DNA of 11,811 nucleotides from DASRAP01 sp964503275. GTDB lineage: Bacteria; Gemmatimonadota; Gemmatimonadetes; Gemmatimonadales; Gemmatimonadaceae. The notes beneath the pieces were generated by a model that was not told the DNA's origin, searched no databases, and saw only the letters and a list, made by a program, of their open reading frames with translations. The DNA is taken from positions 1 through 11,811 of the forward strand of contig CAZCZO010000043.1 of NCBI GenBank assembly GCA_964503275.1, given 5' to 3'. This document shows positions 6,105 through 11,811 of this stretch, piece after piece (positions within the stretch are counted from its first letter, which is position 1; each line of letters starts with the position of its first letter). The translations under genes and the position numbers were made by a program.

Positions 6105-7319
6105 CTACCCCCCGAACGCGTTCAACCCCGTGATCGCCTGCCCCAGGATCAGCGAGTGCACGTCGTGCGTGCCCTCGTACGTGTACACGCTCTCCAGGTT
6201 CGCCATGTGCCGCATCGCCGCGTACTCGGCGAGGATGCCGTTGCCGCCCAGCAAGCGCCGCGTCTCGCGCGCGATGTCCGTCGCGATGTCCACGTTGTTG
6301 CGCTTGGCCAGCGACACCATCTGAGGCGTGAAGGTGCCCTGATCCTTCATGCGGCCCACGTGCAGCGCGAGCAGCTGCCCCTTGGTGATCTCGGTGAGCA
6401 TGTTCGCCAATCGCACCTGCTGGATCTGGGTGCCACCGATGGGCTTGTCGAACATCACGCGCGTCTTGGCGTAGGCCACCGCCTCCTCGAAGCAGGCCAT
6501 GGCCGCGCCGATCGCGCCCCAGGCGATGCCGTAGCGCGCCTGCGTCAAGCACATCAGCGGACTCTTGAGGCCACCCGAGTTCGGCAGCAGCGCGTCGGCC
6601 GGCACATGCACGTCGTCGAGCACCAGCTCGCTCGTGTCGCTGGCCCGCAGCGACAGCTTGCCCTTTTGATCTTTGGCGCTGAAACCCTTGGTGTCCGTCT
6701 CCACGATGAACCCGCGGATGGACTTGGGATCATCGCCCTCGGTCTTGGCCCAGATGATCGCCACGTCGGCCGTGGAGCCGTTGGTGATCCACATCTTGCT
6801 GCCGTTCAGCACCCAGGAGCCGTCGGACTGCCGCGCCGCCCGTGTGATCATGCCCGCCGGGTTGGAGCCGAAGTCCGGCTCGGTCAACCCGAAGCAGCCG
6901 ATGAGGTCCGCCTTGGCCAGCCCCGGCAGGTACTTCATGCGCTGCTCTTCAGAGCCGAACGCATAGATGGGGTACATGACCAACGAGCCCTGCACCGACG
7001 CGAACGAGCGCACGCCCGAGTCACCGCGCTCGAGCTCCTGGCAGATGATCCCGTAGGCCACGCTCGACAGCCCCGCGCAGCCGTACTTCTCCGGCAGCGT
7101 CGGCCCGAACACGCCCAGCTCGGCCATCCCCGGGATGATCTCCTTAGGGAAGCGCCCGTCCACGTAGGCCGGCCCGATCACCGGCAGCACCTGCTCGTCC
7201 ACGAAGCGGCGGATGCTGTCGCGGATGGCACGCTCCTCCTCAGTGAAGGCCGCGTCGATGCCGTAGAGGTCGCCGGCATGCGGGGCCAGCTCGGGGGAGG
7301 CGAGGAAATTCGAGGTCAT
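6105..7319 (-). CDS. gcdH: Glutaryl-CoA dehydrogenase (acyl-CoA dehydrogenase family)
   Basis: A 404-residue acyl-CoA dehydrogenase. It catalyses oxidative decarboxylation of glutaryl-CoA to crotonyl-CoA and CO2 (lysine, tryptophan and aromatic degradation), passing electrons to ETF. It aligns from memory along its whole length with human GCDH. Shared blocks are ASVQGSLVMYPIYAFGSEEQ (107-126), GCFGLTEPDFGS (141-152), LNGSKMWITN (171-180), ARYGIAWG (261-268), MLTEITKGQ (307-315) and YEGTHDVHSLILGQAITG (381-398). R104 and S108 match the substrate-carboxylate Arg94 and Ser98 of human GCDH, and E382 matches the catalytic base Glu370. This favours glutaryl-CoA over plain acyl-CoA. The ATG at 7319 is the only sensible start, but its Shine-Dalgarno is poor. 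It may be transcribed alone or from the gene cluster upstream (104 bases away). Confidence 0.9.
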   Translation of the reverse strand: MTSNFLASPELAPHAGDLYGIDAAFTEEERAIRDSIRRFVDEQVLPVIGPAYVDGRFPKEIIPGMAELGVFGPTLPEKYGCAGLSSVAYGIICQELERGDSGVRSFASVQGSLVMYPIYAFGSEEQRMKYLPGLAKADLIGCFGLTEPDFGSNPAGMITRAARQSDGSWVLNGSKMWITNGSTADVAIIWAKTEGDDPKSIRGFIVETDTKGFSAKDQKGKLSLRASDTSELVLDDVHVPADALLPNSGGLKSPLMCLTQARYGIAWGAIGAAMACFEEAVAYAKTRVMFDKPIGGTQIQQVRLANMLTEITKGQLLALHVGRMKDQGTFTPQMVSLAKRNNVDIATDIARETRRLLGGNGILAEYAAMRHMANLESVYTYEGTHDVHSLILGQAITGLNAFGG

Positions 7320-7330
7320 AGCAGCGGGAA

Positions 7331-7405
7331 CGGCCCGAGGGCCGAGGATGTGGGCAGGGAGCAGCGTGGGACCTCTGAAATCTACAGCCCGCGGCCCTGA
7401 GGCCG
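7331..7405 (-). other. Two small GC hairpins between the SprT-like gene and gcdH
   Basis: CGGCC-CTGA-GGCCG (7392-7405) follows the SprT-like stop, and CGGCCCGAGGGCCG (7331-7344) lies 12 bases before the gcdH start. The first is followed on the minus strand by CGGGCTGTAGATTTC, too weak a T-tract for a confident terminator. TAGATT there (7384-7379) could be a -10 element for gcdH with a leader of about 50 bases. Nothing else is seen in this 104-base gap. Confidence 0.25.
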
Positions 7406-7423
7406 AAGAGCGCGCCGCTCACC

Positions 7424-8089
7424 TCACCCCACCACCCGCACCGCCCGCGGCGTGATCCCCAGCTCCCGCGCCTTGCGCCGAAAGCTCGGCCCGTGATCCA
7501 CAGGGCGCCCCGTCTCGTCCTGCCACTGATGTACCATCTCGTGTAGCAGGGTCTCCAGCGCCGCCGCGATCCCGTCACGCCGCAGGTGCTTGCGGCTGAT
7601 CGCGATGCCGCGCTCCAGCCCTTGCGCCTCGGCCGCGCGCGGCGTGTAGTGGCCCAGGCGCCGCGCGATGCGGCGCGACACATGCACAGGAATGCTCGCC
7701 AGCAGCCCCCCGAAGTGCTGCGCGTTGAACTTGTGGTGCCAGTCGGCGAGCAGCACCCGCAGCGGCTCGTCGTCGGGGTGGGTCCGCTCGGGCCGACGCA
7801 CCGCCGCACCGATCGGCAGAGGCCACTGCACGATGGTCTCCACCGCTCGCGCGCGATCGGCCCGCGTGCGCGCCATCACGAAGCGGACGATCGCCTCGTG
7901 CACATGCTCCGGCGCCTGCACGAAGGCGTGATGCGCCCGCAGCACGCCGCCCTTGCACGACACGACCACCGAGCGATTCTGCGTCAGCACGATGCGCTCC
8001 ACGCCCCGCAGGCCCCGCCGCTGCAACACCGTCAGGAAGGTCTCGGGCGTGACGACCTCCTCGAACAGCATCAGCTGCGGCGTGCTCAC
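7424..8089 (-). CDS. SprT-like zinc metalloprotease-domain protein
   Basis: 221 residues from a GTG at 8089. The C-terminal half (about 110-205) is a SprT-like domain. It includes WHHKFNAQHFGG, then the zinc site H183-E-M-V-H187 followed by a third candidate ligand H199 in RPVDHGPSF. SprT-domain proteins relate to Spartan/Wss1 DNA-protein-crosslink proteases in eukaryotes. Bacterial members are mostly uncharacterised, so only a zinc peptidase fold can be claimed. The first about 100 residues form an extension that I do not recognise, and the C-terminal zinc ribbon of some family members is absent. GTG at 8089 forms a GTGA 4-base overlap with the upstream phosphoesterase stop. A longer GTG start at 8116 and an ATG at 8071 are alternatives. 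It is the last gene of a coupled cluster. Confidence 0.82.
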   Translation of the reverse strand: MSTPQLMLFEEVVTPETFLTVLQRRGLRGVERIVLTQNRSVVVSCKGGVLRAHHAFVQAPEHVHEAIVRFVMARTRADRARAVETIVQWPLPIGAAVRRPERTHPDDEPLRVLLADWHHKFNAQHFGGLLASIPVHVSRRIARRLGHYTPRAAEAQGLERGIAISRKHLRRDGIAAALETLLHEMVHQWQDETGRPVDHGPSFRRKARELGITPRAVRVVG

Positions 8090-8880
8090 CGGAAGGTCCG
8101 CGTGCCGGGATCCCACACGAGATGCTGGACCCGCGGCGCGGGACCGTCCAACGCCACGACGTTGATCGCCGGTGGTCGCCCGCCCCGCGTGCGCGTGGTG
8201 ATCGTCCCGGCCACCGCCACCTGCACGCGCTGTGCCGGGTGCTCGACCGCGCGCACATCCTCCTGGTGGTCGTGCCCGCAGAGCACCAAGGACACGCCGA
8301 GCTGCGCGAACGCCTCCAGCACGTCACGGTGATTGCTGAGGCCGAAACGCTGCGAGATCTCGCCGGCCACCGGGTTGTGGTGCATCACGATGATGCGCGT
8401 GTCGCGCGCGGGGCTCGCGGCGAACTCCTGCTGCGCCCACGCGATCTGCGCCGGACGCAGATCGCCGATCACCGACAGATCGCGCGGCCGCGTCGTGAGC
8501 GTGTGGCGCGAGATCCCGTGGGCGCTGTTGAGGCCGACGATCGTCGCGCCTGCGATCCGCAGCACCGATTGCTCCGGCCGCCCCAGACCGCGCCGCCACT
8601 TGCGGAACATCCACGCCGGCGGCGCGAGGTGCAGCGGCGCGCGCCACCACGCGCAATCGTGGTTGCCGGGCACGGCCAGGACCGGGGACACCTGCGCGGC
8701 GAGGTCCAGGAAGTCGCGGGCCCGGGCGAACTCCCGCATGCGCGCGCGCTGCGACAGATCGCCCGAGACCACCACGGCGTCGAAGCGCTCGCGCTGGATC
8801 AGACCTTCGATGGCGGCGACCGGCTCGGGCAGACTGTGCCGCCCAAAGTGCAGGTCGGACACATGCAGGAGGCGCGTCAC
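8086..8880 (-). CDS. Calcineurin-like metallophosphoesterase
   Basis: A 264-residue metallophosphoesterase with all the hallmark metal-binding motifs in order: D9-x-H11 (VSDLHFG), G40-D41 (VVSGDLSQRA), G72-N-H-D75, H167 (VMHHN) and G202-H-x-H205. The two-metal site therefore looks complete. It resembles the class III cyclic-nucleotide phosphodiesterase/Icc-like branch. Real substrates in this branch vary (cyclic nucleotides, phosphodiesters, lipids), so the function is left open. There is no signal peptide, so it is probably cytoplasmic. GTG start at 8880 overlaps the stop of the isocitrate dehydrogenase gene by 4 bases (GTGA). Its own stop overlaps the SprT-like GTG in the same way. The two GTGA junctions imply strict translational coupling of three functionally unrelated proteins. 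Confidence 0.88.
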   Translation of the reverse strand: MTRLLHVSDLHFGRHSLPEPVAAIEGLIQRERFDAVVVSGDLSQRARMREFARARDFLDLAAQVSPVLAVPGNHDCAWWRAPLHLAPPAWMFRKWRRGLGRPEQSVLRIAGATIVGLNSAHGISRHTLTTRPRDLSVIGDLRPAQIAWAQQEFAASPARDTRIIVMHHNPVAGEISQRFGLSNHRDVLEAFAQLGVSLVLCGHDHQEDVRAVEHPAQRVQVAVAGTITTRTRGGRPPAINVVALDGPAPRVQHLVWDPGTRTFR

Positions 8881-9893
8881 CCCTGCAGGCGGGCGATGAT
8901 GGCGTCCACGTACTGGTCGGTCGTCGCCGTGCCGCCGACGTCGGGCGTCACGGTGCGCCCCTCGCGCAGGGTCTCCTCCACGGCGGACCGGATGCGGGCC
9001 GCGCGCGCATCGTCGCCGATGTGCTCCAGCATCAAACACGCCGCGAGGATCAACGCACTGGGGTTCGCGATGTTCTTGCCCACCAGCGACGGCGCGGTCC
9101 CGTGCACCGCCTCGAAGATCGCGCCGTTCTTGCCGATGTTCGCCCCCGGGGCGAGGCCCAGCCCGCCCACCAGGCCCGAGATCAGATCGCTGAGGATGTC
9201 GCCGAAGAGGTTCGTCGTCACGATCACGTCGAAGCGCTCGGGGTTGAGCACCAGCTCCATCGCCATGGCGTCGATGATGCGCTCGTCGAACGCGATGTCG
9301 GGGTACTCCGTGGCGACCCCACGCCCGACGTCGAGGAAGAGCCCCTGCGAGTACTTGAGGATGTTCGCCTTGTGCGCGAGCGTCACCTTCTTGCGCCCGT
9401 GCTTGCGCGCATACTCGAACGCATAGCGACACACCCGCTCCGCGCCGAAGCGCGTGATCACCGCCGTGGACTCGGCCACCGCGCGGGGATCGTCACCGAT
9501 GCGCACGTAGTGCTCGATCCCGATGTACAGCCCTTCGGTGTTCTCGCGGATGAGCACGATGTCCACATCCTCGAAGCGGCCGTTGCGCAGGATCACATGG
9601 GCCGGCCGCACGTTCGCGTACAGGTCGAAGGTCTTGCGCAGCGCCACGTTGATCGAGCGGAACCCCTCGCCCACCGGCGTCTGCAAGGGGCCCTTGAGGG
9701 CGATCCGCGTCTGGCGGATGGAGTCCAGCGTGGCGTCGGGGATCGGATCGCCGATCGCCGAGACGGCGGCCATGCCGGCGAGCTGCCGGTCCCAGGTGAT
9801 GGCGGCGCCGGAGGCCTCGACGACCCGGACCGTGGCGTCGGTGATGGACGGGCCGATGCCGTCGCCGGGGATCAGCGTAACAGGTGTGGACAC
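8877..9893 (-). CDS. Isocitrate dehydrogenase, NAD-dependent type (isocitrate/isopropylmalate dehydrogenase family)
   Basis: A 338-residue beta-decarboxylating dehydrogenase. Key sites are GDGIG (10-14), the S80-x-N82-x-x-x-R86 substrate loop, R96, R116, catalytic Y123 (ENTEGLYIGIEHY), K175 (AHKANI), and metal ligands D208 and D232/D236 in NLFGDILSD. The adenosine-binding HGTAPSLVGKNIANP is at 264-278. The long matches to the eukaryotic NAD-IDH alpha subunit (LKGPL-TP, RKTFDLYANVRP, RENTEG-Y-GIEH) favour isocitrate, TCA cycle, NAD-linked. Homoisocitrate or 3-isopropylmalate dehydrogenase is less likely because LeuB has a different substrate loop. GTG at 9893 is chosen because the protein then starts VSTPVTLIPGDGIG, as in homologues. 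The frame stays open well upstream but overlaps the secreted-protein gene. There is no clear Shine-Dalgarno. The gene lies 25 bases past the preceding stop and overlaps the phosphoesterase start by 4. Confidence 0.88.
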   Translation of the reverse strand: MSTPVTLIPGDGIGPSITDATVRVVEASGAAITWDRQLAGMAAVSAIGDPIPDATLDSIRQTRIALKGPLQTPVGEGFRSINVALRKTFDLYANVRPAHVILRNGRFEDVDIVLIRENTEGLYIGIEHYVRIGDDPRAVAESTAVITRFGAERVCRYAFEYARKHGRKKVTLAHKANILKYSQGLFLDVGRGVATEYPDIAFDERIIDAMAMELVLNPERFDVIVTTNLFGDILSDLISGLVGGLGLAPGANIGKNGAIFEAVHGTAPSLVGKNIANPSALILAACLMLEHIGDDARAARIRSAVEETLREGRTVTPDVGGTATTDQYVDAIIARLQG

Positions 9894-9918
9894 GAGCAGG
9901 TGGGACGAAAGGACGGGA

Positions 9919-10515
9919 TCAGCGCACGACGAACAGGGCCGCCGTGCGCGCGGCGAGGGAATCGACGGCGGCCGAGGGCGCGCCGGCGAAGCGGGTCTCG
10001 AGGATGGCGGTCCACAGCACGCGGCTCTGGCGGCCATCGACCAGCGTGAGCCGGAGCTCGGCCATCGCGGGGGACTGCGTGGTGTCCACCCGGATGGCCA
10101 CGGGCACCACCGCGTGCCGCCCCCCGGTCAACGCGATGATCGACCGCAGGCGTGACTGGAACGGCTCGGGCAACGGCGTGCCTTCGCGCGCCTTCTCGCT
10201 CTTGAGCGGCTGCGCGCCGAGGGCGAGCGGGTTGGTCACGTAGGTGGGATTGCGGCGCGCGGTGCGCAGGACGTCGGCGGGGTAGGCCCAGCCCTCCCCG
10301 ATGCCGCCATCGGCGAGATAGCGGCTCAGCGCGAGATCGAAGGCATCGAGGTGGGCGCGCGCGTCGGCGGTCCCGGTCCACTCCTGCGCCGGGAGCAGCG
10401 TCATGCGCTCCGCCGCGTAGGCGCCGAGGCGCGGGGCCGCCTGCGCACCCACGCGCAGGGCCGTGCCGCCGAGGAGCAGCACGATGAACGCGGACCGGAC
10501 GCAGGACGTACGCAT
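9919..10515 (-). CDS. Secreted protein of unknown function
   Basis: A 198-residue protein I do not recognise. The N-terminus (MRTSCVRSAFIVLLLGGTAL, then RVGAQAAP) is a clear Sec signal peptide with a charged start, a hydrophobic core and likely cleavage near residues 24-26. There is no lipobox. The mature part has a helical region about 50-70 (DARAHLDAFDLALSRYLAD), a WAYPADVL motif, and then a beta-rich stretch (HAVVPVAIRVDTTQ, MAELRLTLVDGRQSRVLWTA). The latter faintly resembles LpoB/CsgG-like periplasmic lipoprotein domains, where phrases such as LRLVDARTGRVLW are common. That is suggestive only. The ATG at 10515 is supported by the signal peptide and by a TAACTT element (10527-10522) 7 bases upstream, which would make the transcript leaderless. 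It heads the cluster with IDH, phosphoesterase and SprT-like genes. Confidence 0.72.
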   Translation of the reverse strand: MRTSCVRSAFIVLLLGGTALRVGAQAAPRLGAYAAERMTLLPAQEWTGTADARAHLDAFDLALSRYLADGGIGEGWAYPADVLRTARRNPTYVTNPLALGAQPLKSEKAREGTPLPEPFQSRLRSIIALTGGRHAVVPVAIRVDTTQSPAMAELRLTLVDGRQSRVLWTAILETRFAGAPSAAVDSLAARTAALFVVR

Positions 10516-10521
10516 CGTCGG

Positions 10522-10527
10522 AAGTTA
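10522..10527 (-). promoter_or_regulatory. TAACTT -10-type element of the secreted-protein gene
   Basis: Minus-strand GTTAACTTCC places TAACTT 7 bases before the ATG at 10515. The same TAACTT followed by C or TC occurs in both arms of the etf/SDR intergenic repeat, each time oriented toward the nearby gene. The upstream -35 position (about 10545-10550) reads TGCGGC, which is not convincing. If it is a -10 element, transcription would begin at about the ATG itself. Confidence 0.4.
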
Positions 10528-10561
10528 ACGCATCGCGCCGCGCAGCCGCACCCATCCCGCG

Positions 10562-10590
10562 TTGACGCTCCCGCGCCCCGGGCGCATCTT
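10562..10590 (+). promoter_or_regulatory. Candidate promoter of the cstA-like gene
   Basis: TTGACG (10562-10567), a 17-base spacer and CATCTT (10585-10590) lie 34 bases ahead of the start. The -35 is near consensus. The -10 is weak by the E. coli consensus but shares A, C, T, T with TAACTT used elsewhere in the window. There is no Shine-Dalgarno between it and the ATG (CCTCCCACCCCTCACTGCTCCCC is pyrimidine-rich). Confidence 0.35.
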
Positions 10591-10624
10591 GCCGCGGTCG
10601 TCCTCCCACCCCTCACTGCTCCCC

Positions 10625-11811
10625 ATGTCCCGAACGCTGTCGGTCCTCATCTGGGTCGCCGTCTCGCTGGTCGGTGCGGCCGGGTTCGCGGGTCTCGCGC
10701 TCCAGCGCGGCGAGACCGTCAGCGCCGCCTGGCTGCTGACCGCGGCCGTCTGTACCTACGCGGTGGCCTATCGCTTCTACAGCAAACTGATCGCGGCCAA
10801 GGTCTTCGCGCTCGACCCAGCGCGGGCGACGCCCTCGGAGCGACTGGCCGACGGGCGCGACTTCGTCCCCACCAACAAGTGGATCGTCTTCGGGCATCAC
10901 TTCGCGGCGATCTCGGGCCCGGGACCGCTGGTGGGGCCGACGCTCGCGGCCCAGTTCGGCTTCCTGCCCGGGGCGTTGTGGATCATCATCGGCGTCGCCA
11001 TCGGCGGCGCGGTGCAGGACATGATCATCCTGGCCTCCTCGATCCGTCGCGACGGGAAGTCGCTGGGGCAGATCGCCAAGGAGGAGATCGGGCCCGTGGC
11101 CGGGTACACCGCGCTGGTCGCGGTGATGGGCATCATGATCATCCTGACCGCCGTGCTCTCGCTGGTCGTCGTGAATGCGCTGCGCGACTCGGCCTGGGCG
11201 ACCTTCACCGTCGCCCTGACCATCCCCATCGCCATGCTGATGGGCGTGTACCTGCAGTATCTGCGGCCGGGGCGGGTCCTCGAAGTCAGCGTGCTGGGAT
11301 TGATCCTCCTCGTGGTCTCGCTCTACGGCGGCCAGTGGGCGGCCACGCACCCCGTGCTCGGCCCGATGTTCACGCTGAACGCGACGACGCTGGCGTGGGC
11401 GGTGATGGCCTATGGGTTCTTCGCGTCGGTGTTGCCGGTCTGGCTGTTGCTGGCCCCCCGCGACTACCTCTCGGCCTTCGTCAAGATCGGCGTGGTGGTC
11501 GCCCTGGCACTGGGCATCCTGTGGGTGCTGCCGCCGCTGCAGATGCCGGCCGTGACGCAGTTCATCGACGGCACGGGGCCGGTGTTCGCCGGCAAGCTGT
11601 TCCCCTTCGTGTTCATCACCATCGCCTGCGGCGCGATCTCGGGCTTCCATTCGCTGATCGCCTCGGGCACGACGCCCAAGCTGCTCAGCAACGAGGTGGA
11701 CGCGCGCATGGTGGGCTACGGCGGCATGCTGATGGAGTCACTGGTCGCCGTGATGGCGCTGATCGCGGCCTGTGTGCTGACGCCCGGCGTGTACTTCGCG
11801 ATCAACGCGCC
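10625..11811 (+). CDS. cstA: CstA-family carbon-starvation transporter (C-terminus truncated by window edge)
   Basis: 395 codons are visible and the frame is open at the right edge. Family members are about 550-720 residues, so perhaps half to two thirds is present. It is a polytopic membrane protein. The unmistakable CstA block is GRDFVPTNKWIVFGHHFAAI (77-96), followed by SGPGPLVGPTLAAQFGFLPG and IGGAVQDMIILASSIRRDGKSL (126-147). Further hydrophobic helices follow to the edge, including a block near FFASVLPVWLLLAPRDYLSAF and GAISGFHSLIASGTTPK. CstA proteins import peptides and, with the BtsT branch, act as pyruvate/H+ symporters during nutrient limitation. The exact substrate here is not readable. 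The ATG at 10625 is the first methionine ahead of the first hydrophobic segment and lacks a Shine-Dalgarno. It is divergent from the secreted-protein gene, with a 109-base gap. Confidence 0.93.
   Translation, partial: MSRTLSVLIWVAVSLVGAAGFAGLALQRGETVSAAWLLTAAVCTYAVAYRFYSKLIAAKVFALDPARATPSERLADGRDFVPTNKWIVFGHHFAAISGPGPLVGPTLAAQFGFLPGALWIIIGVAIGGAVQDMIILASSIRRDGKSLGQIAKEEIGPVAGYTALVAVMGIMIILTAVLSLVVVNALRDSAWATFTVALTIPIAMLMGVYLQYLRPGRVLEVSVLGLILLVVSLYGGQWAATHPVLGPMFTLNATTLAWAVMAYGFFASVLPVWLLLAPRDYLSAFVKIGVVVALALGILWVLPPLQMPAVTQFIDGTGPVFAGKLFPFVFITIACGAISGFHSLIASGTTPKLLSNEVDARMVGYGGMLMESLVAVMALIAACVLTPGVYFAINA

Noticed and set aside
5823..7400. 525-codon plus-strand frame opposite vapB and gcdH
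   Set aside because: His/Arg/Leu/Gly-rich mirror translation of gcdH with no motif. The acyl-CoA dehydrogenase on the other strand is certain.
9894..10037. N-terminal extension of isocitrate dehydrogenase
   Set aside because: The added Pro/Arg/Ala-rich residues overlap the secreted-protein gene and are absent from family members. The GTG at 9893 gives the normal N-terminus.
10613..11650. Minus-strand open frame of 345 codons opposite cstA
   Set aside because: The product is almost wholly Arg/Asp/Gln/His/Gly repeats, as expected from the complement of a hydrophobic GC-rich gene. CstA on the plus strand has unmistakable family motifs.
1..11811. CRISPR arrays, tRNA or rRNA genes, IS elements, prophage
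   Set aside because: No regularly spaced repeats, no tRNA-like cloverleaf, no transposase or phage protein and no terminal inverted repeats flanking a gene were seen.

Overview
This 11.8 kb window comes from a very GC-rich bacterial chromosome with compact gene packing. It carries GTG starts, one-base gaps and four-base stop/start overlaps. The gene content suggests a Gemmatimonadota-like aerobic heterotroph, judged from familiarity with the gene set: ETF genes next to a membrane Fe-S/heme oxidoreductase, a glutaryl-CoA dehydrogenase, and a lineage-restricted-looking secreted protein. No 16S or marker tree was available, so the phylum is an inference.

Layout. (1) 1-483, minus: the 5' part of rpsU (S21, cut by the window edge) and a cold-shock protein, each with a good Shine-Dalgarno. 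(2) 484-729: no gene. It holds a convincing intrinsic terminator for the operon to its right, plus a GGGACA/TGTCCC palindrome. (3) 730-4493, minus: the operon etfB-etfA-membrane Fe-S oxidoreductase. (4) 4494-4621: a divergent promoter region whose two TAACTT elements face each other inside a long inverted repeat. (5) 4622-5401, plus: a short-chain dehydrogenase, converging on (6) 5407-6044, minus: a vapBC toxin-antitoxin pair with a strong, apparently leaderless promoter and repeated CATACGTA sites. (7) 6105-7319, minus: glutaryl-CoA dehydrogenase. (8) 7424-10515, minus: a probable four-gene unit of a secreted protein of unknown function, NAD-type isocitrate dehydrogenase, a calcineurin-like phosphoesterase and a SprT-like metalloprotease. 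The last three are joined by 4-bp GTGA overlaps. (9) 10625 to the end, plus: a CstA-family transporter, cut by the window edge.

How the genes fit together. Glutaryl-CoA dehydrogenase, and probably other acyl-CoA dehydrogenases elsewhere, would reduce the EtfAB flavoprotein. The membrane Fe-S/heme protein encoded directly after etfA would reoxidise EtfAB and pass electrons to (probably mena-) quinone. Isocitrate dehydrogenase belongs to the TCA cycle that consumes the acetyl-CoA. CstA would import pyruvate or peptides. The window therefore has a central-carbon and respiratory theme, with a small toxin-antitoxin insertion.

I see no defence island, CRISPR, phage, IS element or obviously new multi-gene system. 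The most interesting signals are regulatory: shared TAACTT-type promoter elements, probable leaderless starts, and the face-to-face promoter palindrome. The oddly assorted coupled operon headed by an uncharacterised secreted protein also stands out.
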